From positions 75,350,316 to 75,414,315 of the forward strand of contig CP092874.1 of the NCBI GenBank assembly GCA_030710605.1: a DNA stretch of 64,000 bases, in the 5' to 3' direction. Source of the DNA: Cordylochernes scorpioides. Its lineage: Eukaryota; Arthropoda; Arachnida; Pseudoscorpiones; Chernetidae. The position numbers and the translations under genes were made by a program. This document shows positions 22,946-33,446 of the stretch, one piece after another; position 1 is the first letter of the stretch, and each line of letters starts with the position of its first letter. Below the pieces are notes generated by a model. That model saw nothing but the letters and a program-made list of their open reading frames with translations. It did no database searches and was not told the origin of the DNA.

Positions 22946-23219
22946 AAACACAAGGTAATAAGACCAAATCCAAATAATTAAATAGTGTGTGATGTTTTGG
23001 TTACAGCGTTGTTACCATCTTCAGACAAAAGTATTGAATGAGAAATTATACCACAGCATGATTTAAATAGTTACTGTTATCTATGTTAAATTTCTCATTC
23101 AGTACTTTGGCTGAAGATGGTAAATACGCTGTTACTGAACCGTCACACACTATTTATTTATTTGGATTTGGTCTTATTACCTTGTGTTTATAATCTATAA
23201 ATCAAATTGTGCCTTATTG
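22946..23219. repeat. Palindromic Penelope-derived element, copy F
   Basis: Full-length arms with the inner segment CATGATTTAAATAGTTACTGTT. Right arm reads GGCTGAAGATGGTAAATACG, a damaged version of the hammerhead-like core. Confidence 0.85.
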
Positions 23220-23343
23220 AAAACATAAATAGTATAATTTCTCAGTGTATATTCTCAAAGGAAGGTCACACTCATTTATCTCTCTCTATATATTTATATG
23301 TCAACATATGTGAATACATGATTTTTCAGGATGCCTTAATGAC

Positions 23344-23575
23344 CAATTTTATTTTTTTTTTTGGTCGTTGAGGTACAGCTTGCACCACGCTGATGAGGGC
23401 CAACAGCCTGAAACGCGTCCGTGGTTACCTTTTCTTGATTAATCAAGAATGGGTATTTGGCCAATTCTGGAATAATTAAGAATCAACGAGAATAGTTGAT
23501 ATTTATTCCGATAGATGGCGCAAGCCATCAGCAACTTTCAGTTGCACGATAAGTAGATGCCTTTTTCTTAATATA
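23344..23575 (+). mobile_element. Hammerhead-bearing dispersed repeat
   Basis: Runs from about GGTCGTTGAGGTACAGCTTG to GATGCCTTTTTCTTAA. Two further copies in opposite orientation lie at 47033-47290 and 47395-47630. No coding capacity. The ribozyme lies near the left end, as in the terminal repeats of Penelope-like elements, to which this family may belong; no protein links it directly. Confidence 0.7.
23384..23425 (+). ncRNA. Type I hammerhead ribozyme
   Basis: All conserved boxes are present in order. Stem I is ACCACG (23384-23389) with CGTGGT (23420-23425), six Watson-Crick pairs. CTGATGA is at 23390-23396. Stem II is GGGC/GCCT (one G-U) closed by CAACA. GAA is at 23410-23412, then a two-pair stem III, AC/GT, with loop GC. 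Cleavage is predicted after C23419 in the GTC triplet. Very short stem III with a GUC site is typical of minimal type I hammerheads in animal retroelements, which usually need a dimer to cleave well. Activity itself is not shown by sequence. Confidence 0.85.
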
Positions 23576-23654
23576 TATATATATAATATATATAAATAAA
23601 TAATTACAATAATCATTTTAGAAAATACTGTTGTAATATATTTCAATAAATAAT

Positions 23655-24031
23655 GTCTCTTCTTCTTTCTTATCTTCACTCAATCATATTAGGATATCAA
23701 GTTGTGACCCTTGATGGTGTCTGTTTGTAAACCATCATGGCTGGGTGAAATAGAATGTGTCTGCCTTTGTCATTAAGACTGGGAGCACTACTCAGTGGCA
23801 GGCAGACTTAGCTCCAAAAGAAATGGCTGCCTCTGACATGAGGAACAGATGCCATGTGCAGCCGCTCCTAACATGGAGTACAAACGCTGCTCATCCTGTA
23901 TCCCTCGATTAGGAGCCCTTACAGGATACTATCAGCCGGGCCAGCTGAGCCCAGGTTTTTTAGCCAGCTTGTTACTGTTCCCCCTCCTCCTTTTTCATCC
24001 GGGCTTCGGACTGGCAAAGGAGGAGTTAATA
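23655..24031 (+). repeat. Dispersed repeat X, copy 1
   Basis: Shares TCTTCACTCAATCATATTAG, GAATGTGTCTGCCTTTGTCA and CATCCTGTATCCCTCGATTA with copies at 28548, 29990, 31545 and, diverged, 58925. The same plus frame (MEYKRCSSCIPGLG...) is open in several copies but has no motif and is absent as a start in others, so I treat it as non-coding. The first 60 bases are the same sequence as the 90-bp satellite at 44207. Confidence 0.8.
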
Positions 24032-24125
24032 AATAATGTGAATGGATACCATTGGGGTTTTTTTTTTTACAGAATGTTTCATGATCAACTTTTAGCGATA
24101 GATAAAGTTGGATTAATACATTTTT

Positions 24126-24467
24126 GAACAAAGGAAAAATTACAAATGCTATTTTAATCCAAGTGAAAATATGCAATGGGGAGAAAACAAATAAATTTTG
24201 AAAGTAAATAAGAGGCTAAAGAATTTATTTTAGTCTTGAAGACACAGTGAAGCATGGGTGCTTTGGTTATGCCTAAATCGGCAAGTAAGCAATCGCACAC
24301 GATATTGTCATCAATAGCTTCAATGTTTTGTAACACTTTTAAGCATGGTGTGTATACACTAACTATGGTCGCCTTCTCTCACCTAGTATTGTATTTTTAC
24401 CAATAAATTTGTCAATTCTATAAAATACTCCCATGCATCAATATTGAGTAAAACAGACCTCCAAGGA
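24126..24467. other. No gene recognised
   Basis: AT-rich spacer between repeat X and a palindromic Penelope-tail element. Confidence 0.4.
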
Positions 24468-24645
24468 AGTGTCTTTTCAAAACATTTTTATTATTCTCTA
24501 GCTTTCGGGCACGGACGCCCTTCTACAGGAGAAAACCAGGTATAATAATTCCCCAATAGAACACGAGATAAATATAATCGGATACTATTTTACAAAAGAT
24601 AAAGAATAATAAAAATGTTTTGAAAAGACACTTTTCCCTGAAGGA
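24468..24645. repeat. Palindromic element of a second Penelope-tail family
   Basis: Arms GTCTTTTCAAAACATTTTTA and its inverse. The interior contains AGCTTTCGGGCACGGACGCC then CTTCTACAGGAGAAAA. The same block occurs at the ends of the GIY-YIG-coding fragments at 34740 and 38090, and at 48770. Confidence 0.65.
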
Positions 24646-24799
24646 ATGATTCATTTTACTCGATTAATTTATATTTAAACAAGAATTATCTGTAGTCGTC
24701 GAAATATGATGTAAAAAATTGGTTGAATTACCGTTTTGTTGAATTAACGTTTGTTACTTGATAAGCTGGAGGTTGGGACATGAAAATATGTTAACGAGA

Positions 24800-25086
24800 T
24801 TAACTGATATGGCCTCATGTGATTTCTTCTTCTTTCCAAAACTTAAAATGACGTTAAAAGGGAGGTGCTTTTCATCGTCATCAGAAGTAATTGAAAATGC
24901 GATGGTGAAGCTAAACAAGCTTAGAAAAATTTACTTTGAACTTGCATTCCAACAGCTTTTTTCACGCTGAAAAAATGTGTAGATAACCAAGGCTCCTCTT
25001 TTGAAAAATTTGATGTTTAAATTACTATACTATGAATAAATAATTAATAAAAAAAAAAGTTCGGGAACTTTTTGATTCTACCTTGT
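24800..25086 (+). pseudogene. mariner transposase C-terminal fragment with 3' terminal repeat
   Basis: The frame DMASCDFFFFPKLKMTLKGR then CFSSSSEVIENAMVKLNKL matches the C-terminal DDE region of mariner transposases, in which the third acidic residue lies in a PCDFFLFPKLK motif; here it is ASCDFFFFPKLK. The frame stops soon after. The ending AAAGTTCGGGAACTTTTTGA fits a mariner inverted terminal repeat. No 5' half is present. Confidence 0.75.
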
Positions 25087-25511
25087 ATATACATTCTTTA
25101 GTTATGAAATAAAATGATTACTACACACACTTGAGTGGTCTCAGTGTATAATTAGCCCTACCATATGCAGAAAACTAAAATCCTTTGAGTTGTGCCTCAG
25201 ATGTGAAGAAGAAATGTGCCCCATCATTTCTCAGCTTATCATCCACAATGATGTGTTCATTTCACTTCAAAATATCTTTCTCCATTTTTGAATAATCATT
25301 TACATAATTCACATTTTACTAAATTATCATTCTTTCTCCAAGCAATTCAATGTTTGTTATATTTAATGTTCTATCTATTTTAAATTTGTATATTATTTTG
25401 TTCCCTAGAAATGTGTTTAAAACCTAAACAAAACATTTGCTATATTTCTTGTACTAGTTTAATGTTGAACTAGTTTTGTTGTTTAATTTGCAAGAAGTTT
25501 GTGTTTTAATG

Positions 25512-26420
25512 CAGTAGAACCTCTCTGTAAAGGACACCTAGTCGTAGAGCCAAAGTGCTCTTTAGAGGTGTCTTCTTACCAGAGAGAATTGCTAATTAAT
25601 AAAAGTAGTAATTTTTAAAAGCTTTTATTTAACTTGCTTTCCTGTCTGTCTATCCACAAATCTTGCAATCGATTTTCAATATACTTTTAGGGCATGTAGG
25701 AATCTGAAATTTGGTACACTTTTCAGAACCCGATGACAATGCAAGTTGACAAATTTTCAGACTCCTGGGTTGTCAATGTGGCCAGAAATGGACAAATTTT
25801 CAAATTGCCTTTCAGATTTTGTAAATTAATTTTGATATACTTCCCCATCACCTAGAAGTATGAAACTTAACACTCACTCAGTCAAATGAACAATGCAAGT
25901 GTACAAATTTTCAGACCTCTGGGTGGTCGGAGTGGCCAGGAATGAACAAATTTCTATATTTATTTTTAAGTTTTATGTTACATTGACCAATCCGCTGCGA
26001 GCAGGCCTCTCTTGTATTTAAGGCCTAATCCCCAGTGAACTTTTGATTCTAAGTTTTGTAAATTCATGACTAAAAATTAACTAAACCTGGGTGAAAATAA
26101 AAGCGGTGGGGGACGATCATATTTAGAGAAGAGGTAAAAACATAGCAAACACTTATAAAAATTGCTAATCAGCTACTATAAATTAAATCACATTAGGTTC
26201 GAAATTCATGATGATCGTTCCCCACTGATTTTATTTTCACTCAGATACATCTAATTGCTCAATGACAGAAGATACAATATTTTATTTTTTCCTTTTTAGT
26301 GCATTTAAATATATATATATATATTTTTTAAATATTATTTTATTGATTAATTATTACAATGAAACTGTGCTTTGTGGAGAGTTGTCCAGTAGTGAGTGTC
26401 CTCTCATGGAAAATCTACTG
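25512..26420. mobile_element. Large pogo/Tigger-like non-autonomous element
   Basis: Left end CAGTAGAACCTCTCTGTAAAG, right end CTCATGGAAAATCTACTG followed by TA. The interior has two similar blocks near 25640 and 25830 (AATATACTTTTAGGG / GATATACTTCCCCATC followed by a shared CAAATTTTCAGAC), and a pair of inverted sentences near 26095 and 26225. No transposase frame. Confidence 0.45.
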
Positions 26421-26639
26421 TAAACGTTTTTCCCCTTTCCCATATGATTATTTTTTATAAGCAATTAAAGCCCATGATTAGAGCTTTTCACTAGACTGAT
26501 GTACACAGTCCAGATAGTTGTTTCCCATGCTTCAGGAAACAGGGTGTCTCCTATAAGAAACAGCCTACAGACATAGCTAACCCTGTCTCTCCTGGTGGTT
26601 ATCTCCTATAGTAGACTGTCATGAGGATGCAAATTTTGC

Positions 26640-27120
26640 TGGGAAGATATTGATCTATAGAAATAAAGGTCACCTCTCCTATCAAAATAGACGCCAAAGC
26701 TAGATGCCATTTTTTGACCGTCGCCACAAACTAGCGGCCTTGGGTTAGTGACAAAGCCACCATTTCCTTCCGGAAAAATTTCCATCTATATTTTGGCCAT
26801 ATATTTTACCTAGCCACTTTGCCAGCTAAACACCTCTTTAGTATGGAACGCTTCACGATTTTGCGTGTCATCCTTGCGCAGGGTGCTAAACACCTCTTTA
26901 GTAGATTGTGAGGATTCCATTGGATCCCTTGTGGACTTCAATATGCCCTTGGCTGAAGAGGGCCATTAGCCTGAAACCATGGTCTCCAGGTGGATATTCT
27001 CAGTTTGCCAAAGCTGGTGTTGTGGCTTTGTCACCGACCAAGGCTGCTAGTTGGATGGTTGATAGATGGCATCTAGCTTTGATGTCTATTTTGGTAGGAT
27101 AGGCGACCTTTTCATAGTCA
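26640..27120. mobile_element. Inverted-repeat element carrying a hammerhead motif
   Basis: TCAAAATAGACGCCAAAGCT near 26684 is mirrored by AGCTTTGATGTCTATTTTGG near 27075. TAGTGACAAAGCCACC near 26745 is mirrored near 27015. Centre holds the motif at 26947. Confidence 0.65.
26947..26990 (+). ncRNA. Hammerhead ribozyme motif, second sequence type
   Basis: CTGAAGA (26953-26959) fits the CUGANGA consensus. Stem II is GGGC/GCCT with loop CATTA. GAA is followed by stem III ACC/GGT with loop AT, one pair longer than in the 23384 copy, then C26984 at the predicted cleavage site (GTC). Stem I CCTTGG with TCCAGG has five pairs, one wobble among them, and one mismatch. The covarying stem III relative to the other copies supports a selected structure. 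Confidence 0.7.
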
Positions 27121-27549
27121 TGAGGAGTCTTTCAACCAAAACAGAGTCTCTCATGATGAGAGAGTACCTCCAGGAAAAACATGTTTTATATTTCCATTTC
27201 TCATTGAAGCTAACTATAAAAGGGTTTATTAAAATACCAAAACTAACAAGACTGAAGTCCAATAAAACCCATCTGATATGTTTAGTACAGTTTCCTTCTT
27301 TATTAAGGTCTCAAGATCTTTATTTTCACCATTGAAAAAATGTATCAAGATTGCTTCACTATTAAGAACCCAAATCCCTGGCCATTTAAGGACCTGAATA
27401 GAGAGGACTTATTTTTTATGAGATAGCAATGCTGCTATCTAAATTTTACACCCCTAATTCAATTATCTATTATTTAACACATGTTAAATAACACACATAA
27501 CTTAGCCTTAAAAAAAATCCTAACCATTTCCTATTTAATCTTTGATGAA
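27121..27549. other. No gene recognised
   Basis: Intron-like. The plus frame at 27066-27335 has no motif and begins within a repeat. Confidence 0.4.
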
Positions 27550-27748
27550 TGATGAGGCACAATTTGGATTATAGATTATTAACACAAGGTAATAAGACCA
27601 AATAAATAAATAGTGTGTGATGTTTCTGTAACAGCATTCTTACCATCATTAATTCAGTACTTTTGTCTGATGATGGTAACAACACTGTTGCCAAAATGTC
27701 ATACACTATTTATTTGGATTTGGTCATATTACCTTGTGTTTAGAATCT
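27550..27748. repeat. Palindromic Penelope-derived element, copy G
   Basis: Arms from GATGAGGCACAATTTGGATT to TGGATTTGGTCATATTACC. Left arm lacks about 12 bases in the AAATCCAAAT block. Confidence 0.8.
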
Positions 27749-27969
27749 TTGATGAATTAAAGATGGTACATTTTAAAGGGAGTTGGTCAGTATTAAAAAA
27801 AAAAGGAGTTAAACAATAGTAAGTTGTTGAATTATGATCTTTAAAATTAGCAAGTCTATACTATAGCTAACACATTTAATGTTGCTACTTTTTGGAGTGT
27901 GGTCAATAATCCATATTGTATCCCCACATTGTATCTTTTCCAGATGTTCCAATTACAGAAATTATTAGC

Positions 27970-28211
27970 AAACACAAGATAATAAGACCAAATCCAAATA
28001 AATAAATAGTGTGTAACGTTTTGGTAACAGCGTTGTTACCATCTTCAGACAAAAGTACTGAATGACCATTAAAACACCATAATGTACCATTCAGTACTTT
28101 TGTCTGAAGATGGTAACAACGCTGTTACTGAAACGTCACACACTATTTATTTATTTTGATTTGGTCTTATTACCTTGTGTTTATAATCTTTAATCCAAAT
28201 TATGCATTATC
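27970..28211. repeat. Palindromic Penelope-derived element, copy H, with 13-bp TSD
   Basis: Perfect duplication AGAAATTATTAGC at 27957-27969 and 28212-28224. Right arm has GTCTGAAGATGGTAACAACG then CTGTTACTGAAACGTC, a near-complete hammerhead-like core. Arms are near-perfect inverted repeats. Confidence 0.9.
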
Positions 28212-28547
28212 AGAAATTATTAGCCTTATGGCTTCAATTGAATATAAACACTTGAAGAATTTTTTTTTTTGAACTTTTTGTTTCCTTGGAATCAGCTTCC
28301 TCTACTTCTTCCTGTGTCTTTTTGACTCATTTCCTGATTAAACTCAAGCTCTCTTCTGGTTCATCTGGTGTCATCTGGGGGACCTTCCAGCGGTCCTGCT
28401 TCTTGGGGCACGGCACTGATGTGGCTGTACACCTTGTCCTGTATGAGCTGCTCCATCTGGCCTCTGCCTGAAACTGCTGCATTGCCTGTAGGTCCTGTCA
28501 CTGGCCCCTAGGTACTGGCGCTGCTGTCAGATCTCTCATACAGGAGT

Positions 28548-28918
28548 CTTTCTTCTTCTTTTTTTATCTCCACTCAATCATATTAGTATATCTAGTTGTG
28601 ACCCTTAATGGTGTCTGATAACCATCATGACTGGGTGAAGTAGAATGTGTCTGCCTTTGTCATTAAGACTGGAAGCACTACTCAGTGGCAGGCTGACTAA
28701 GCTCCAAAAGAAATGGCCGCCTCTGGCATGAGGAACAGAGGCCATATGCAGCTGCTTCTAACATGGAGTACAAACGCTTCTCATCGTGTATCCCTGGATT
28801 AGGATCCCTTACAGGGTACTATCAGCCAGGGCCAACTGAACCCAGGTTTTTTAGTGAGCTTGTTACTGCTCCCCCTCCTCCTTTTTCATCCGGGCTTGGG
28901 ACTGGCAAAGGCGGAGTT
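28548..28918 (+). repeat. Dispersed repeat X, copy 2
   Basis: Aligns through its length with 23655-24031; ends GGGACTGGCAAAGGCGGAG. Confidence 0.8.
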
Positions 28919-29036
28919 TACAGGAGGTCTACCTACAGCGGCCTTAGGACCTGCAGAGATGGATCTTTAGGTCTGGCTTTCAAGACTGCAACATCGCCAT
29001 CACATCCTCAGCTAAGTTGAGAGTTAAGACAACGAT

Positions 29037-29205
29037 GAACTCCCTATTCGCTATAGAAGAAGAAACAAGTTGGGGAGAAGAACTTATTTATATAAGAGGA
29101 CGATTGTACAAGCTTTTAGGAAAGACACCCTTCCATGAATATAAGTCCTCTTATATAAAAATCTCTTTTCCCTGACTGGTGTTTCTTCTTCTAAGTGGAG
29201 AGTCT
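29037..29205. repeat. Palindromic Penelope-tail element, second family
   Basis: GAAGAAGAAAC and GTTTCTTCTTC at the ends, TTATATAAGAGGAC and GTCCTCTTATATAA inside, with AGCTTTTAGGAAAGACACCC in the loop resembling the AGCTTTCGGGC block of 24500. Confidence 0.5.
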
Positions 29206-29477
29206 TCAGGTTTTTCCTGGCTTGGAATATAGGTGGACTCTTCATCATTGGGAGAGCCTCTTTGAATGTAGATAATTGGATATATATTTTATTATCTATT
29301 ATTATTATTATTTTTTTTTTAAATTTTATTCCATCACATATTTTTGTAAGTTCTTTTTTTCTTTTATTCTACCATTGAATTTTTCATATCAATAAAATAT
29401 TTTGAAATCTAACCTCTTCTGGTTCCCACTAGATATGATCTATAGACAAGTACTATAAGACACACACTCCTCTGATA

Positions 29478-29671
29478 CAGTAAAACTTTCTCTAAAGGAC
29501 CGCACCTAATTGCATAGCAAAAGTGTCCTTTAGTGAGAGGTGTCCTTTTCCCAGAGAGTTTTATTTTTAGTATAATTAGTTAAAATGGTAATTTTGGCAA
29601 TGAAAGCTGTCCTTAGTAGAGGAGTGTGTGTCCTCTAGCGAAAGTTTCCTATCATGGAGGTTTTTCTACTG
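29478..29671. mobile_element. pogo/Tigger-like MITE
   Basis: CAGTAAAACTTTCTCTAAAG and TCATGGAGGTTTTTCTACTG ends, TA on both sides. Interior TCCTTTAGTGAGAGGTGTCC recurs in the other copies. Confidence 0.7.
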
Positions 29672-29831
29672 TACTATGAAAAAGACATCTGATGGTGCAA
29701 ACTGAAAATTGTTGATTGTTTGCACCATCTATTGGAATAAACTATCTATAGCCCTAACCTCTACTGGAATAAATATTAACAGATTGCTGATTTTTTTTTT
29801 TTTCCAAAACATTGGCCAAAAACCTTTTCAT

Positions 29832-30303
29832 AATAAATTAAGAAAAGTCACCAAAGTATGCATTTTGGAGTGTTGGCTACCAGCATAGTCATTGAAGTTT
29901 CCTGATAAATGAAGGAATGAGTGTATAAGATCCAAATGTGTGTGACACTTTACGAAATAAATAGAACAATGCGGAAATTGTAAATGGAGATCAGGTCTTC
30001 TTCTTTCTTATCTCCACACTGGGTGAAGTAGAATGCGTCTGCCTTTGTCATTAAGACTGGGAGCACTACTCAGTGGCAGGCCGACTTAGCTACAAAAGAA
30101 ATGGCTGCCTCTGACATGAGGAACAGATGCCATGTGCAGCTGCTCCTAACATGGAGTACAAACGCTGTTCATCCTGTATCCCTGGATTAGGAGCCCATAC
30201 AGGGTACTATCAGCCGGGCCAGCTGAGCCCAGGTTTTTTAGCGAGCTTGTTACTGCTCCCTCTCCTCCTTTTTCATCCGGGCTTGGGACCGGCAGAGGCG
30301 GAG
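29832..30303 (+). repeat. Dispersed repeat X copy 3 within a 465-bp duplicated segment
   Basis: 29832-30297 matches 31621-32088 at high identity, including 150 bases left of repeat X (TTTGGAGTGTTGGCTACCAG). Confidence 0.8.
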
Positions 30304-30591
30304 ATCAGGTGGTGAAATTAAGAGTACTGTCTATGTTTATTACAGTTTTCTCTGTATTAAGGTCTTTAGTCAACTATTTTTTATCCATTAAGAAGGCACC
30401 ATTCTAATAGTCTTATCTCTATTCTGGTGTCTCAAACCTCTGCTGTTCCTTTGATGATATCAATCAAGAGACTTTACTGGAATTATCTCACTCTTGGATA
30501 TAGATAGGCATTGTTACTTTGTCTTCATTATTTAGGATTAAGTTATAAATGAGACATTAGGACCTTGTTATAACAGACCTCTTTTATAATT

Positions 30592-30900
30592 TTTTTTTTG
30601 CTTATCCCTAGTACACTTGGTACAGGCCATGATAATCATGGTGGGTAGAAGGCGACTGCTTTTACTGTAAGTGCACCACATGTCCTACACATGTGAAAAG
30701 CAGTTCGACTTTACACATACAAATATGCCAGAGCCTCGTTTGGTTACTTGCACTCGCTGGTGGGGTTGGACTTTTGCAAGAATTGGGGGCCATTGGAGCA
30801 TTTTTTTTTTTTAACCAGAAAAAAGTACCCAATGCGGGAATCGATCCTGGGTCATAGCGGTCGAAAAACAATGGTTTAGACCATCCTTCCACCGACCCCC
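30592..30900 (-). mobile_element. tRNA-derived SINE, copy 1
   Basis: On the minus strand it starts GGGGGTCGGTGGAAGGATGG, has a Pol III B-box-like block (GGATCGATTCC, normally GGTTCGATCCC) near 30843, a central GCACTTACAG-like region, and ends in an A-rich tail. Five copies are in the window. Confidence 0.85.
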
Positions 30901-31071
30901 TCTCTTTTATAATGACAACTTTTGGTTACATCATGGTAATTCTAAGGTCTCAAGTTTTAACTGTGGTTGTAACAAAAGCATGGTACAAGGAATCTTGATC
31001 TCAAGTTGATGTTGCTATAGAATGTTTGAATGTAATAAGTGTAAGGAAATATTAAGATTATTAATGGCAAA

Positions 31072-31230
31072 CAGTAGAACCTCCATGAGAGGACACCTCT
31101 CTACAAAGGACAGTTTTCATTAGCAAAATTTCTATTTTTACCATTTAGCAACTCTCTGGTAAGAGGACACCTCTTCCTAAAGGATACTTTGGCTTTGCAA
31201 CTAGATGTCCTTTATAGGGAGGTTCTACTG
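31072..31230. mobile_element. pogo/Tigger-like MITE
   Basis: Ends CAGTAGAACCTCCATGAGAG and ATAGGGAGGTTCTACTG, followed by TA. Confidence 0.7.
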
Positions 31231-31544
31231 TATTATACTATTTGATAATAACTAATGATAAATATAAACATATTTTTTTAAAATTCTAATATCTTTTGGT
31301 TATTATTGACCTTCAATGTCTCACTTTTAATTATAATATAATGATAATTTTTATATTCATAAGTATATTTCTTTGGAAAAATTGAATTCCTTATTGAGAA
31401 TTGCATGCTTTGTATTTTGTCCTATGCTTTAATAACAGGAATCAAATAAGTGGCTAATTTTGCTAGATGATTAATGAATTTTATTCAAGACATGATGAGT
31501 TAAAACATAAATGGAAAACTAAGATTTCCCTTTTTGGTGCCTCT

Positions 31545-32093
31545 TTTAAAGTCTTCTTTCTTATCTCCACTCAAACATATTAGGGTATCAAGCTTGTAGA
31601 GCTTGACAACCATTCATAAAAGATTAAGAAAAGTCACCAAAGTATGCATTTTGGAGTGTTGGCTACCAGCATAGTCATTGAAGCTTCCTGATAAATGAAG
31701 GAATGAGTGTATAAGACCCAAATGTGTGTGACACTTTACGAAATAAATAGAGCAATGCGGAAATTGTAAATGGAGATCAGGTCTTCTTCTTTCTTATCTC
31801 CACACTGGGTGAAGTAGAATGCGTCTGCCTTTGTCATTAAGACTGGGAGCACTACTCAGTGGCAGGCCGACTTAGCTACAAAATAAATGGCCGCCTCTGA
31901 CATGAGGAACAGACGCCATGTGCAGCTGCTCCTAACCTGGAGTACAAACGCTGCTCATCCTGTATCCCTGGATCAGGAGCCCTTACAGGGTACTATCAGC
32001 CGGGCCAGCTGAGCCCAGGTTTTTTAGCGAGCTTGTTACTGCTCCCCTCCTCCTTTTTCATCCGGGCTTGGGATTGGCAAAGGTGGAGTTTCT
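31545..32093 (+). repeat. Dispersed repeat X, copy 4, with duplicated flank
   Basis: Includes a short 5' piece of repeat X (TTATCTCCACTCAAACATAT) and then the duplicated segment described at 29832. Confidence 0.8.
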
Positions 32094-32322
32094 TCTAAAG
32101 TGATCAACATGTATTGGTTGGGAAATTCTCAAAAGATTGCTTGTGTCTTTTGGAAGAGACAAGATAAAAAATAAAGAACAAAAGGCGGGTATCATTGAAA
32201 ATAATAATTAATAAAAAAAAAATAATTTTACAGCCCTATCATTAATTTTATATAAATTTAATGATATTAAATAATTTTTCTTCTGTGATAATTGAGCAGA
32301 ATGTTTATATTTTATGATGAAG

Positions 32323-32361
32323 CACAATTTGGATTTTAAACATAAGGTAATAAGACCAAAT
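32323..32361 (+). repeat. Solo arm of the palindromic family
   Basis: GAAGCACAATTTGGATTTTA then CATAAGGTAATAAGACC; the rest of the element is replaced by the minisatellite that begins next to it. Confidence 0.6.
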
Positions 32362-33185
32362 AAATGTTGTGAGAATTGGTTTGAATGTTGTGTTACCTTG
32401 TTGTGAGAATTGAGTATAATGTTGTGTTACATTGTTGTGAGAATTGGGTAGAATGTTGTTACCTTGTTGTGAGAATTGGTAAGAATGTTGTGTTACCTTG
32501 TTGTGAGAATTGAGTATAATGTTGTGTTACCTTGTTGTGAGAATTGGTTAGAATCTTGTGTTACCTTGTGAGAATTGAGTATAATGTTGTGTTACCTTGT
32601 TGTGAGAATTGGTTAGAATGTTGTGTTACCTTGTTGTGAGAATTGGTTAGAATGTTGTGTTCCCTTTTGTGAGAATTGAGTATGATGTTGTGTTACCTTG
32701 TTGTGAGAATTGGTTAGAATGTTGTGTTACCTTGTTGTGAGAATTGGTTAGAATGTTGTGTTACCTTGTTGTGAGAATTGAGTATAATGTTGTGTTACCT
32801 TGTTGTGAGAATTGGTTAGAATCTTGTGTTACCTTGTGAGAATTGAGTATAATGTTGTGTTACCTTGTTGTGAGAATTGGTTAGAATGTTGTGTTACCTT
32901 GTGAGAATTGGTTAGAATGTTGTGTTACCTTGTTGTGAGAATTGGTTAGAATGTTGTGTTTCCTTGTTGTGAGAATTGGTTAGAATGTTGTGTTTCCTTG
33001 TTGTGAGAATTGAGCAAAATGTTGTGTTACCTTGTTGTGAGAATTGGTTAGAATGTTGTGTTACCTTGTTGTGAGAATTGAGTATAATGTTGTGTTACCT
33101 TGTTGTGAGAATTGGTTAGAATGTTGTGTTCCCTTTTGTGAGAATTGAGTATGATGTTGTGTTACCTTGTTGTGAGAATTGAGTA
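32362..33185. repeat. Minisatellite, about 34-bp unit, upstream of coding exon 1
   Basis: About 24 units of TTGTGAGAATTGGTTAGAATG TTGTGTTACC type, with a higher-order alternation between GGTTAGAATG and GAGTATAATG versions. It ends 90 bases before the exon 1 acceptor. Confidence 0.92.
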
Positions 33186-33274
33186 GAACATTTCCTTCTA
33201 TTTGAATTCAATAGAATGTTGGCCCTCCCTGTTTAGAGAACTCAGTAGTATGTTGACATCTCTGTGTCCTCCAG

Positions 33275-33446
33275 CACAATGGGAAACCTGCCATCCGGTC
33301 CAGCCCCACCATCCCAGGTGGAGTTTGTGGACCGTCTCACCCCGGTCCTGGAGGGTCGGATGTCCCTCACCCGGAGGTTCTTTTGCCAGCTCACCCTCTT
33401 CCAGCTGCTCTTCTCTTACTTCCTATGGAGCATCATGTTAGCCATG
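33275..33446 (+). CDS. MENTAL-domain protein (STARD3/STARD3NL-like), coding exon 1
   Basis: Acceptor TCCTCCAG at 33274; the ATG at 33279 is four bases inside the exon, so the 5' UTR must be spliced on from upstream. It codes 56 residues, MGNLPSGPAPPSQVEFVDRL then a basic turn and the first membrane segment FFCQLTLFQLLFSYFLWSIM. In STARD3 the equivalent block is a basic VRRTFC followed by helix 1; here it is LTRRFFCQ. Ends GCCATG|GTAGGT in phase 0. STARD3-family proteins sit in late endosomes, bind cholesterol through the MENTAL domain and tether to the ER. The donor site is the founder of the downstream minisatellite. Confidence 0.75.

Noticed and set aside
23849-24127. Possible small protein family MEYKRCSSC... 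repeated four times
   Set aside because: The start and frame differ between copies, ends are unrelated, and changes do not favour synonymous sites; best explained as a dispersed non-coding repeat.
24480-24540. Hammerhead motif in the AGCTTTCGGGC/CTTCTACAGG family (also 34740, 38090, 48770)
   Set aside because: The hairpin followed by GAAA is right, but the first box reads CTGTAGA or CCGTAGA instead of CUGANGA, so an essential base is missing in all four copies.
28286-28471. 61-codon ORF with Ser-rich start
   Set aside because: No recognisable domain, splice sites or codon pattern, and it runs between two repeats.
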